Positions 52,386 through 62,394 of a stretch of 64,000 nucleotides of DNA are shown here, piece by piece. A model generated the notes under the pieces. The model was given only the letters and a program-made list of their open reading frames with translations. It had not been told where the DNA came from and ran no database searches. The position numbers and the translations under genes are program-made. Origin of the DNA: Neoechinorhynchus agilis (lineage: Eukaryota > Acanthocephala); NCBI GenBank assembly GCA_051530055.1, contig CM121342.1:11284001-11348000 (forward strand). The letters run 5' to 3'. The first letter of the stretch is position 1, and every line of letters begins with the position of its first letter.

Positions 52386-52877
52386 ATGGACGGCATGCTT
52401 TCTCATGAGACGAAATTAAATGTTCCCAATGACACGTCCGCTCCTAAAATATCATCTATAAAAGATGACTCGTGGTCGAGTGGAGCGAAGCTAACCGAAC
52501 CTACTCTGTTAGAGCCAAGGAGAACTAAGAAAGCAGCGGAAATGAAGAATTCTGTCAGTGAATCAAAACAGAAAGTGAAGTTATCAACTTTGGAATTGTC
52601 TCCGTCCTTTTCTCGTGACGAGCTCATAGGTTCAGCAGCAAGCCTATTGAATCCAGAGGGGGGCGATAACAAAGTTACTGCTGAAGGCTTTCTTGATCTT
52701 TTTCCGGAACTCCAAGGCAAGCAATTGACTCGAAAACTACTTACCACTAGATTAAAAGCAGAAAAAAACATCAGAAGGGTATTGTGCTGGATGCTAAAGA
52801 ATCACAACAAGCAGACTAAAGATTGGCTTGATCGTTACAGGTGGAACTTGTTCTTGCAATCGAACAGCTCTTTTTGA
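52386..52877 (+). CDS. unknown 163-residue protein
   Basis: Open from ATG at 52386 to a stop at 52877. The first half is polar and low in complexity. The second half (residues about 70-160) looks folded: SRDELIGSAASLLNPEG, GFLDLFPELQGKQLTRKLL, ERNIRRV-like KNIRRVLCWMLKNHNKQT and a Trp/Tyr-rich end DWLDRYRWNLFLQ. I do not recognise it. An acceptor-like TTTAG at 52358-52362 lies upstream in the same open frame, so exons may precede it. The coiled-coil gene follows after 127 bp on the same strand. Confidence 0.5.
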   Translation: MDGMLSHETKLNVPNDTSAPKISSIKDDSWSSGAKLTEPTLLEPRRTKKAAEMKNSVSESKQKVKLSTLELSPSFSRDELIGSAASLLNPEGGDNKVTAEGFLDLFPELQGKQLTRKLLTTRLKAEKNIRRVLCWMLKNHNKQTKDWLDRYRWNLFLQSNSSF

Positions 52878-53004
52878 TTCCACTAGCGTTCTAAATTTAG
52901 TATTTCCTTGTGGGCCTTCAAAGTTTTGTTACATTTGAATTTTTTTTGCAAGTTAAACGTTTTTATCCTGTTTCATAAAAACAAGAACCTGCCGATACAA
53001 ATCG

Positions 53005-53787
53005 ATGGGTCCCAAATCACGTAAAAAATTCATTTCCTCGAAGGAATTATCCCTGTCAGAGGAGTTTATGTTCTTAAAATATGCAATCATGAGCATTTCT
53101 AACAAGATTCAAGCTCAATCTGCGGAGCTAGAAAATATATCGATAGTTGCAGAGGTCAAGAAGCGATCGTTTCAAAAGTTCTCTGCAATCCATGAAAAAC
53201 ATTTGAAAAACGTACTATCAATGAACTCTGAAATAAGCGAAGAAGGGTTTATTAAGACTTTGAGAGCAATTAATGACGAGAGCATGAAAGAGGCGTTAGA
53301 CATTGCTGCAAAATTTAGGGAATTGCTATCGAAGAAGGATGAAGAACCGGCGAGTAGAGCGATTTTAAGAGAAATGGTGCACGATGGGATGAGGATGGAG
53401 AAAATGAAGAAACAAATTAAGAATTTGATGCAGGATAATATAATTAAAAAAGTAGAAAGTAACATAAATCGATGCGAAGAACGGTTCAAAAAAATAGAAG
53501 AGTCATTACCGAAGCTTATAGAGACCGTTTTACTAGGCGAACGGGTGCACGAAGAGCGAATAAAAGAAAGCGAATTTAAAGAGGATCAACTTGATCGCAT
53601 ATCGAGCTCCAGCAAGGAAAGTGAGCAAGATTTCAGCATAAAGGAACTTATTAAGCTTAAAAGTCGAGAGGCACAATTAACTAAAGATATTGAGATGCTC
53701 ACAGAAAGGTTTAAAAGAGGTAAAAGGATATTTGAGTCAGATTTCGGCAGTCATGCGAAAATGCTGGATAAGCTGTATGATGATTAA
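53005..53787 (+). CDS. unknown coiled-coil protein
   Basis: A single exon of 260 residues from ATG at 53005. It is Lys/Glu-rich with heptad-like spacing of Leu and Ile over most of its length (e.g. REMVHDGMRMEKMKKQIKNL, CEERFKKIEESLPKLIETVL, KSREAQLTKDIEMLTERFKR). Cysteine, proline and glycine are rare. There is no membrane segment or signal peptide. Such a protein may be structural or an assembly factor; the family is not recognised. A dispersed repeat starts 25 bp after the stop. Confidence 0.6.
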   Translation: MGPKSRKKFISSKELSLSEEFMFLKYAIMSISNKIQAQSAELENISIVAEVKKRSFQKFSAIHEKHLKNVLSMNSEISEEGFIKTLRAINDESMKEALDIAAKFRELLSKKDEEPASRAILREMVHDGMRMEKMKKQIKNLMQDNIIKKVESNINRCEERFKKIEESLPKLIETVLLGERVHEERIKESEFKEDQLDRISSSSKESEQDFSIKELIKLKSREAQLTKDIEMLTERFKRGKRIFESDFGSHAKMLDKLYDD

Positions 53788-53811
53788 ATATATTTTTTTT
53801 AATGTGTTGGA

Positions 53812-53957
53812 TTATTGTCTTCGGGAGGGGGAGAAAAGATACTTTCTTTTTCTCAGTTTTGCCAATCTGAAGATTCAAAAATTCACCGATGATTTATTTC
53901 CCCGATATTTCACGTCGGATAATTCCGACATTTTCCCAAGGTTTGTCATTGCTTGTA
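53812..53957 (-). repeat. ~175-bp dispersed repeat (copy 2, reverse)
   Basis: CTTCGGGAGGGGGAGAAAAG at the left and TTTTCCCAAGGTTTGTCATT at the right match the repeat at 38310-38482 in reverse in its left part; the palindrome arm TTTCACGTCGGATAATTCCGAC is kept but its partner is not. Confidence 0.75.
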
Positions 53958-54232
53958 AGTCATTTCTTGAGTGTGTTTACGTGGTGGATTGTTTTTAAAC
54001 GGATTGAGTGCTTTTGGATTCTAGATAAGTACTTATAATTTTGACGAGAAACGTCCTGGATGAGTATTTTATCAGAGTTCGTTAAGATTTGGTTATACCT
54101 TTGCGTATTTGCCCTCTTGCACACTGCATAAAAAGATGGAGCGTTTAGAGAGTAGGAGTCTTTTCGTAAACGTCGTCTAAAAACCGCGCATTCCTAACCT
54201 AAAGCAACTATCTCCTCTCTTTTTTATAGACG

Positions 54233-54571
54233 ATGCCTTTGCTCACGGTGACCACCAACATTGACGCCAACTCTTCGGACGTTGTGAGTGCGCTTTCCAA
54301 AGCCGTGGCAACTTTAACGGGAAAACCGGAATCATACGTTGCTGTCATTTTGATCAAATCCGACGGAATGTCCTTTGGCGGCACTGAAGCACCTTGTGCT
54401 ATGATGAAACTGGAATCAATCGGAGCTATTAAAGGCCAACAATCGAAGCTTGCCAGTGCATTAACGGAAACCGCTTCAAAATTTCTCAATATAAGTGCAC
54501 GCAGGATTTACATTAATTTCGAAGACGTTCCTGCTTCGAATTGGGCTTTGAACGGATCCACATTCGGTTGA
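54233..54571 (+). CDS. macrophage migration inhibitory factor homolog
   Basis: A single exon of 112 residues, the normal MIF length is 114-115. MIF proteins are trimeric tautomerases, secreted as cytokines in many animals without a signal peptide. Pro follows the initiator Met (MPLLTVTTN), giving the catalytic N-terminal proline. KPESYVAV carries the conserved Lys; SFGGTEAPCAMMKLESIG matches FGGSxxPCALxxLxSIG; the C-terminus RRIYINFEDVPASNWALNGSTFG matches the family's end. The CxxC redox motif of vertebrate MIF reads CAMM, so only one of its cysteines is present. A pyrimidine-rich acceptor (TTTTTTATAG) ends three bases before the ATG, so the 5' untranslated region is spliced, in cis or in trans. 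Confidence 0.9.
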   Translation: MPLLTVTTNIDANSSDVVSALSKAVATLTGKPESYVAVILIKSDGMSFGGTEAPCAMMKLESIGAIKGQQSKLASALTETASKFLNISARRIYINFEDVPASNWALNGSTFG

Positions 54572-56121
54572 ATAGTATGGTTCAAGCATCTTTAAGAAAA
54601 AAATACGTTCTCATAATAGTAAGGGAAATGCGGCGAAAAAACGGCAAAACTGAAATTTTAACAAATTCATGATCATGAAATGCCATGCAGCCTTTTAATT
54701 GAAAAACCAAAATGCAATTAAAGCAATTGATTACAATCGAAGAAATTTTTAGTTCTCCATTATCTCACTCTTAAAATCCGAACGTTTTATTTTCTAAATC
54801 TGGTCACAGATATGATCTGCATTGAAAGCACCGATAAAACATTTTCATAGTAGGTATCATTATTTGACATTTTTTTGATTAAAAACAAATCGTTCAGTAA
54901 CACATTTAATTTATTGATAGTTGCAACCTTATTAACCTATCGGAGAAGTTAATAAGGTTGCAACTATCAATAAATTGGAATTCCCCCGATTGAAATCAAA
55001 GGCACAAACACATTTAATTGATTCGCTATGATGTTTAGAGATCTCTTTTGTTCTGTTGCACATAAACGTATCCATTTCTTCGAGAAAAAAACCCAATAAT
55101 TAACCCCGTTCGTTCTTGAAATCCGAAATCACAATTCAAGAATTGGAGTAAATCAGAGTTTACTATAATTCCAAACTTATGCTTCGATTACTTCATTGAA
55201 AATGATTTTTTATTTTTCGTCCTTTTCGATTATCGTATTTTTTCGATTCAATTTAAAACATTTCATGGATTCGCTTTGATTTTTAGCGATCCAATTTGTT
55301 CCCAAGGGATGATTAGTCGTCAACGTTGAACAAAAACAACAATGTTTATCTCGAAAAACGAAGAATGGTTCAAAAAGCTTCTAATTTTCCGATTTAGCCT
55401 CAGGAGATAATCTTCACCGGTTGTGCTGTGATGTCATCATGCAACGAAGAATTTAAGAATTTTGTTAATTAATTGGGTACAAAATTATCAAAATTTTTCG
55501 TTGTTGTGATTGATTCATCTTGTCGGATGCTAGGCTGACGTTTCGGTATTTTTCTAAAGGCATCTTCATAGAATTTAGTCACATCGAAAAAAGGCAAAAC
55601 AAATGAACCGCCGATGCTCTCAAGTCAGTCTTCTGAAAAACGTTCGCACAAACAGTTAAAATTTACAGTAAACAGCCACAAAAACTTTAATTTCGATGGC
55701 TACAGCATTTATGGATTGCTTACTTAGTGATCCTTTCGGTTATTCAGCGGATCTTTGTTAGCAGAAGGAAGCAGTTCCTTATGCTAAGAAACATCAGTGG
55801 AAACTAAGTCCGCGTCGGTTTCCTTGGGGGATCATTTTGAGGCATTTTTTAGTTCCACTTTTAGTCGTCAGGTTCGATTAAGTGGTGTTGTTCGTGATGC
55901 ATTCGCCTTTTTTAACGCTTTTAACTAAGTTTCTGAATCTCTCCTTAGATATAACTTGAGCAATGCTCTCGTCCATTGATCGCTTCCTTTTTCTTAAATG
56001 TCGTCTATTAATTCGATCTTTGTCTGATAAAAAACAGCCAATAAAGACAGTAATAAAAGGTACCTATTTAAAAAAGTAAATCCAATTTTCACAGCCACTT
56101 TCAAGTTTTGCCGAAAGTAAG
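54572..56121. other. intergenic with a perfect hairpin
   Basis: Apart from the palindrome at 54908-54976, nothing is recognisable. The right end may contain upstream ZnT9 exons, which I could not place. Confidence 0.4.
54908..54976. repeat. perfect inverted repeat, 29-bp arms, 11-nt loop
   Basis: AATTTATTGATAGTTGCAAC (start of the left arm, 54908-54936) is exactly mirrored at 54948-54976. The phrase ACACATTTAATT stands at its left edge and again at about 55008. It may be the remains of a very small transposable element. Confidence 0.8.
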
Positions 56122-58758
56122 CACAAAATCGTCCAAAAACGTTTATTTAACCCCAGTCCGTGCTTTGTATGAATATGGATTAGCACCAAGGTTCTCCCCC
56201 TTAAATCACATCATCATTGCAAATCGCTACTTCGTGTTCTAGCGATCTAGACTCGATTCAACCGTTAAGAAAACGAAATCCATATTCTGGATCCATGGAT
56301 ACAAACAAATCTATTGAATTGTTCCGGAAAAGTGACGTCGAAGAAATGTCCGCCGTACCTTGGTTAATCGATTTATTTTATTTGGTGTTAATTTAGAGCG
56401 ATCCGGATTTGGGGATCTCTAGAAGCTATCGAACATCAGCGTCTTTATCGCCGAAGATCTGTCTATAGCGATTACATGTGTACGTATCTTAATAACCAAG
56501 AAGTCATTACTATTGTTCGGACTTCTCAAATTGCATGTTTAATAGTTTTAATACTCTCTTTTCTTTAGATTATAAGCGATTAAAAAAGCAATGGCGTGAT
56601 CACGTAAATCAGCTTATTTTATTCCCGGGGTTTCTCCACAAAAAATGAGCTGATAATTGACGAAAAGAAAAACAAGTGGATCCGGTCTTCCAATACCACT
56701 GAAGGAAATTTCAATAGTCAACAGATTCTCCAAAGTTGTCCTACTGGCAGTAGGAGTGTAAGTTATCATGAAATTGCTTTCCCCAATAAAATCTCGAAAA
56801 TTCCTTCAACCGAATGATTAATAAAGTTTTGTAATTTCGAAAATGGACATTTTGACTGCTATAATGATAACGAGAAAATCTTGAATTCCGACCTTTCACC
56901 GTCTTACGGCTTCCTCAAGAATTGTTTGCGAATTAAACACTTAAACAATTCCATTCGGAAGCTCGGAAATAAATATTTCCTTTTTATCATTACAACATCC
57001 CAAGAAAACTCTGATTTCACATTAATAGCAAAATTTGAAGTTTTAAAAACCCGCTTTAACCATTTCACATTATAAAGCGTGGCTACTGCATTTCACTTAA
57101 ATCATTAATAACAACACACAAAGCATAATGCTACATTGTATGGTAAATCACTTGAAGTTCAATAAAATTAAATAGTTTCTCGACCAAAAGGAATCTCAGC
57201 GATATCCCTGTGACGGTGTCGATTAAATTTGAAAATCAACCAATTAGGCTAGAAGAGGCGTTTCTCGATTAACACTCAATATCAATGTATATTCACCACT
57301 TTCCTATAATCGTTTAGAAATGGTCTCAACTGTCTTACCAAAGGAGCAGCATTCATAATCACAGGATCTGCTAGTATATTCAGTGAATTGATTCATTCAA
57401 TGGCCGATGTGATGAACCAATTGATTCTTGCTTATGGTCAATGGAAATCCCATGAAAGGCCGGACGACCTTCACCCTTACGGATACACCAACATGACCTA
57501 CATTACCTCTTTGATAAGTGGAGTTGGAATATTTTGCTTTGGATCAGGACTCGCCTGGTACCACGGTGCAGTATGTTTGATGGGCACTGCGAGACCAGAA
57601 AGCCTTTTATATGTAAGCGAATGTCGAATACTCATTCGCTCCATTAATTTAAAAAGGGAATTATGTTCTTGGCATTCTCCATGATCTCAGAAAGTGCAAC
57701 TCTCGGTTTTGCTATTCGCGAGAATGCAGCAAGTGCACGAAGAATGGGAATCTCTTTTATGGACTACGGTAAGATAATGCTCTTAGAAATGCAAAGGTGA
57801 ATCCGGTGAAGTGGGCCAGGGTGTAAAAGTCACGCAAACATCCGCATTTTTGGCCGATGGCTCCACGAATGAATGATTCCAGGACAAAAAGGAAAAATTA
57901 CATTGTATCTTTAATGGATCGGTTTCCTTCTCTGAAACACACCCAGTCAAATTAACCTCGCTGGATTACGATGCTTATATTCTGGCTTCGACTTTTTTTT
58001 GCCATAAATAGACCAATACATCAGTAACGCTTTCTCGTTTAGTGCGACTTGGTTACAATCCGTCAGTCAATGTCGTTTTACTCGAGGATACCGCAGCAGT
58101 GGCCGGTGTGGCAGTTGCTGGATTGTCCACGTGGATTTCACACATCACAAGTATGCTTTCTCTTACCACCAATCCAACTTATTATGGGTTTTTCGTGGAA
58201 AAGGCTCTCATATTCCGGACGCAGTTGGTTCATTGTTCATTGGGACGATCCTGGCTTACGTCGCATTCTTCATAATCAAATCGAACTCAGGAGCACTCGC
58301 GAACCGATCTATCCACCCAAGCAAGTTAAGCCTCATTCAGCGTGAACTCGAGAATGATATTTGCGTGAGAGCTTTACTTGACGTAAAAGCGACTGACATG
58401 GGTCGACAATACGTTATGTTTAAAGCTGAAGTGGATATCGATGGTGCAGCAGTGACTAGATCTTATTTGTCAGCTCTCGACATGGAAAAATTGGCTATGG
58501 TTTGTTTTGAAGCGCTAACTTTTCCAATTAAATAAAGGTATATTTCTAGGAAGCCAAAATGATTGAAGGGCCCGAGTCATTAGAACGATTTATGATGATT
58601 CATGGAGAAGGAATTGTTGACCGCCTTGGGGTTGAGATCGATCGGATCGAACAAAACATAAAGGTGAGAGATTTTGATGATGACTGTCATTGTCACACTT
58701 GAATCAATTATAGAGAAAGTATCCAGATTTGAAACACGTTGACCTCGAAGTCCTTTGA
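56122..58758 (+). CDS. SLC30A9: zinc transporter 9 / cation diffusion facilitator (SLC30A9)
   Basis: Eleven exons are traced: 56122-56190, 56243-56347, 56397-56479, 56569-56629, 56677-56757, 57318-57612, 57657-57768, 58043-58150, 58204-58499, 58550-58663 and 58714-58758, all with GT-AG introns. ZnT9 is a mitochondrial zinc exporter in human. The N-terminal DNA-repair-protein-like part gives TPVRALYEYGL, SDVEE and IWGSLEAI (human GVRAINEF, SDVEA, VWGSPEAL). The membrane part gives NGLNCLTKGAAFIITGSAS, FSELIHSMADVMNQ (metal site HSxxD), HPYGYTNMTYITSLISGVGI, LLEDTAAVAG and NRSIHP. The end RKYPDLKHVDLEVL matches human NPEVRHVDLEIL. The 5' end is incomplete: at least the start and targeting sequence lie further upstream. 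The donor after 56347 (GTCCGC) is weak. Confidence 0.93.
56832..57060. repeat. short copy of the foldback element in a ZnT9 intron
   Basis: TTTCGAAAATGGACATTTTG at the left and CGGAAGCTCGGAAATAAATA...CATTACAACATCCC at the right are worn arms of the 50072-50720 family. The host intron is 560 bp, far longer than its neighbours, because of this insertion. Confidence 0.6.
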
Positions 58759-58857
58759 GAATTTGTGGTTATTCGTGTAAAATGCTTTTCTTCGAGCGCG
58801 AAACACTTTGAATCATCATCTTTTCTCTGTCAGCTTGTCTTTTCTCATCATTATCAA

Positions 58858-60920
58858 ATGAGCTGTCTCAATTCAAAATTAATTCAAATAAATGTCGGTG
58901 GTCTCGTGTTTGAAACGCTACCTTCGACGCTTAACCGATACCCAAACGCTCTATTAGCCAATGAGAAACGTTTATCAAAATATTGGGTTTCTCACCGGAA
59001 GCAATATTTTTTTGATCGATCACGCCGATCGTTTGTCGAAATATTCAATTATTACCAGACTGGCGAAATCAAGAAGCCGCCCGCTGTGAGTCTAAGTGAA
59101 TTTTTAGACGAAATAGATTTTTTTGAACTGGGAAAAGATGCTTTCTATCAAGTATTAAAATCTGAAGAAATCGAAGAGTTATGTGAAGATGAAAAGTTGC
59201 CTAAAAATAGGTACAAACGGATCATTTGGATTGTTTTCAATAATCCGCTATCGTGCCCGTTAGCCACGGCTATATTTGTCACTCGTATGCTTCTGGTGCT
59301 GCATATCATTGTGCTTTCGTTTGTGGCATCCTCTGGAGATCGCATCAGTAAGAAATTCTTCGATCTAGTTGACAGTGGGTAGACAGTCGGATCTGATAAC
59401 GGTTACCCATTTTGGCATTGAAGTCAAAGTAATTCGTTTCCCGATAAAGAAACCGTTTTTAGCCATTTTTATGCTCCGATATTTTTCTCCATCCTTTACC
59501 GCCAACCTGCTGCCATTATCGAATCTAATTGATATCTCGATTCTTGCTGCCGATCTCCTAATACGCCTAATTGCGTGCCCTTCAATCAAGCAATTTTTTT
59601 CAATATTCTTCAACCGAATCGACGTTGTAGCCGTTATTACCTACACTATTTGCCAAATATTGTCACTTGCAGGAACTATAGAAGCCAAGTACGCCCGTCT
59701 CGTGCCTACAATGTTCCGAATTCTTCAGCTATGTCGAGTGGTTGAAATCATGCAATCATCGGATTCTTACATCGGAGGATCACTCATCAAAGCTCTACAA
59801 TCCAGTCTAACCGCCGTTGCATCCATCTTCTCAGTCATCATAATAATGTCCATATTCTTCGGACTGATGGCTTACTTTATCGAACCTGCGTCATCGGGAA
59901 ATGGATCTCTAGTCGCCACCGTGAGAGAAGGAGCGATGTCAATCGCTGGAGGCCTTAGAATACGTAGTGTAAGCTAAAAGATGCAGTTGATTTTCTAACG
60001 TTTAACCTTACTGGGTTTTTTCTAAAACTTTTCAAATGTACGCTCGGTCGAATTATTTTGTGGCGTTTTTCGTTGGTGTTAACACGTCGCTGTTCACCAC
60101 AACTTCAAGTCTATCATTCCGAAGGATTTTCTCTTGATGATTTTCTGCTTTTTTAGACTCCGACTTAGCTGTCGTTTGCTCGGGTAATTATAGTACCAGA
60201 TGATGGTTTGAAAGAAATCAAGGGTTAAAACACAAAAAAGACTAAAATTGGACTGTTTAGCGAATATTTCCGAACTCTTTTCGGCTGATTTTTATTTCAA
60301 TAGTCCACCACTGACTTCATCGGTTTGCTTAGTCAAATCTGCCTTTTTGGTTTATCCTAGTTTCTTTTTCCCGTATGACTTCAAAGATATTTCACTAATC
60401 TCAAAGAGAAAATCCCTTGGGATGATAGAGTTCTGAAAGGTGTCCCCCGTCCGGTTAAAACTGTGTAAAACTTCCAAACAATGGCCGAAGAGACTTGCTA
60501 TTTCGAAACATCTTTCAAATCAATAAAATACGTTTTATCCGGGGGATTACCATCACCACAATTCACATTTGAAAATCTTTTGATCCACCAAAAAATTATT
60601 TACAATGTTACAATACTTAGTCCTAAACACGTTGACATTCTACTTCTATGGGAGACGGGATCTGGTTTGCGCTGGTCACCATGACAACTGTTGGTTACGG
60701 CGAGATTTACCCAAAATCACAAGCAGGAAGAGTTTTGGCCAGCATTTGTGCCTGTGCTGGAACCGTGGTGATTGCAATGATCGTGCCAGTGGTCACTAAT
60801 TTATACCAAAGACATTACGATGGTCAAATGGTCAAAAGACAGTTACAAAATACTTTAATGAAAGATAATTGGTTTGTGAAAAATGCCACAGATATTTCCG
60901 ATCCAGCGGAATCATTATAA
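58858..60920 (+). CDS. divergent voltage-gated potassium channel (Kv type)
   Basis: Exon 1 (58858-59322) holds the T1 tetramerisation domain (IQINVGGLVFETLPSTL, QYFFDRSRRSFVEIFNYY, DFFELG) and S1. A 46-nt intron leads to exon 2 from 59369 with S2-S5. A pore exon begins near 60651: GIWFALVTMTTVGYGEIYP and S6 ICACAGTVVIAMIVPVV. It stops at 60918-60920, only 70 residues after the filter. Odd points: the filter is GYGE rather than GYGD; S4 (ARLVPTMFRILQLCRVVE) keeps only three arginines at wide spacing; the S6 PVP hinge reads IVP. It belongs near Kv1-Kv4 but is far from them, and may be a weakly voltage-sensitive or silent subunit. The junction before the pore is unresolved (see findings). It starts 100 bp after ZnT9 on the same strand. 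Confidence 0.85.
60095..60570. repeat. dispersed repeat pieces inside the Kv pore intron
   Basis: CTATCATTCCGAAGGATTTT near the left and CAATAAAATACG...CCGGGGGATTACCATCA near the right match the small repeat at 33871-33955. An inserted element of this kind would explain the ~700-bp gap between S5 and the pore. Confidence 0.45.
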
Positions 60921-61232
60921 GTAGAATACATTTGATTCTTTTACTTTAACGCTGACCAATTAAACCTTCTGTAGTGAATGGCAATTTCTCTCTTTGAGAG
61001 ATTAGAAGCTCTGTGCACAAGAAAATTTAAAAATACGACTTCGGTCTTTTTCTCTCTTTCGAGAACAACAGCGTCAAATATGCAGTTTCGTCCGCTTTTT
61101 ATTCTATTTGCACATTTTTAAAGAACACGAAGCTTCGGAATGTGAGCAAATATTGATTAAAAGACTTAATGATTCACAAAATAAACTATCATAATACCTC
61201 TCGCTAAAATAAACACTTCGTTATTCAATATT

Positions 61233-62394
61233 TCACTCACCTCGTCTGTCGCGATACCATCCCTGTTGCACATCTCCGTCATTTGGACTTGATCTTCGGG
61301 ACGTTCGCCTTCGGTGACTGCGTCGATGTCGCTCCTCGTCCGAAGAATCCATTGATCGGGACCGGTGGCGCACTTCCTCGAACAAAGTGTACCGCATTTG
61401 CCCGCTGATTGGTTTGAGATGCATGAAATTATCCGAAATGGAGGCCCATAAAGTGTACATAATTCATATCAATACACGAAAAATGAATTTTTTTGGTAGT
61501 TTGGCCAACTAGGATTAAAAAATTCACTTATTTCCGATATTTCACGCCGGATAACGACGACATTTTCCCAAGGTTTGTCACTGTTTAACTAAATGTCGGA
61601 ATTATCTGGCGTGAAATATCGAGGAAATAAATTAGTTGAACTGTTGAATCTTCGGGGTGGAAAAACTATAAAAAAAGTATCTTTTCTCCCCTCCCGAAGA
61701 CAATAATCCAACACATCAAAAAATGATTTTTTTAAATCTGAATGATAAGCCAGAATAATAGAAATGCAGACAAGGTGAGAGGATGATTGCTGGGGCGTTG
61801 ATTTGATTCTTTTACCAAAAATCTAAAATAAATCATTTCAGGCTTAAAACCCGGCTGGAAAGGTAGGCCACCATTTTCATTACAGAATCCACCTCGAGGG
61901 CATTCCCCCATTTGATATTGTCGGCAGCAGGCTTCATGAAAATCAGTCACCGGACTAAGTTCGGCATAGACAGGTCGTCCGTCAAACCATCGATTATTAA
62001 GTTCATCAACGGCCTTTTGGGCATCCTTCTCATATCTGAATTTTACGTAGCAGTTTCCAGCCAAATGCTCACTGAGGTTATCACAAATGTTCATTTCCTC
62101 AATGGTTCCATACTTGCGTTCCAATTCAAGGAAGATCTCTTCAAATGTCTCATCGAAATGCTTTTGGATCTTTTCATCGGTTAAATCGTCCTCGGCTAGA
62201 CTTTTGTCGGCCAAAGCGCTGTTATTTACCGGATTCAAATACACATTTTTTAGAAGAACAGTCTGACTAAACGTTGGTTTGTTGTGTAGCTTCGAGCAGC
62301 GCTCACCGTGCCGGCAAGCGCCTACTTTGAAGTAAAATGAGCAGTTAACCTTGTCTTTTTCTGTGCCGAAAATCGACGCAAGATAATCCGCCAT
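61233..62394 (-). CDS. U2AF1: U2 snRNP auxiliary factor small subunit (U2AF35)
   Basis: U2AF35 binds the AG at 3' splice sites and pairs with U2AF65. Exon 1 (61879-62394) encodes MADYLASIFGTEKDKVNCSF, zinc finger 1 (CSFYFKVGACRHGERCSKLH), the UHM domain (EEMNICDNLSEHLAGNCYVK) and the start of zinc finger 2 (CCRQYQMGECPRGGFCN). Exon 2 (61233-61427) starts FMHLKPISGQMRY and ends in an RS-type tail (SMDSSDEERHRRSHRRRTS). Human reads GGFCNFMHLKPIS without a break, and the finger's last ligand, His, comes from exon 2, so the join is sure. The gap of 451 nt between them cannot be a GT-AG intron. The stop at 61233 overlaps a good donor (GAG/GTGAGT), so a further small exon is possible. It is convergent with the Kv gene. 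Confidence 0.93.
61428..61878 (-). other. candidate non-canonical intron in U2AF1
   Basis: Read on the minus strand the interval starts GAAAATGGTGGCC right after the AAT codon of GGFCN and ends GGCCTCCATTTCGGATAAT just before TTCATG. The two ends are complementary (GAAAATGG-GGCC with GGCC-CCATTTC), and TAAT is a direct repeat at the borders. Upstream of FMHLKP the frame is closed by TGA at about 61464-61466 and there is no AG between that stop and the conserved exon, so no canonical acceptor exists. The interval also hosts the dispersed repeat at 61529-61712. Confidence 0.75.
61529..61712 (+). repeat. ~185-bp dispersed repeat with internal palindrome (copy 3)
   Basis: The most complete copy: TTATTTCCGATATTTCACGC and GCGTGAAATATCGAGGAAAT are inverted partners around CCCAAGGTTTGTCACTG, followed by the CTTTTCTCCCCTCCCGAAGA tail. 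Confidence 0.8.
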
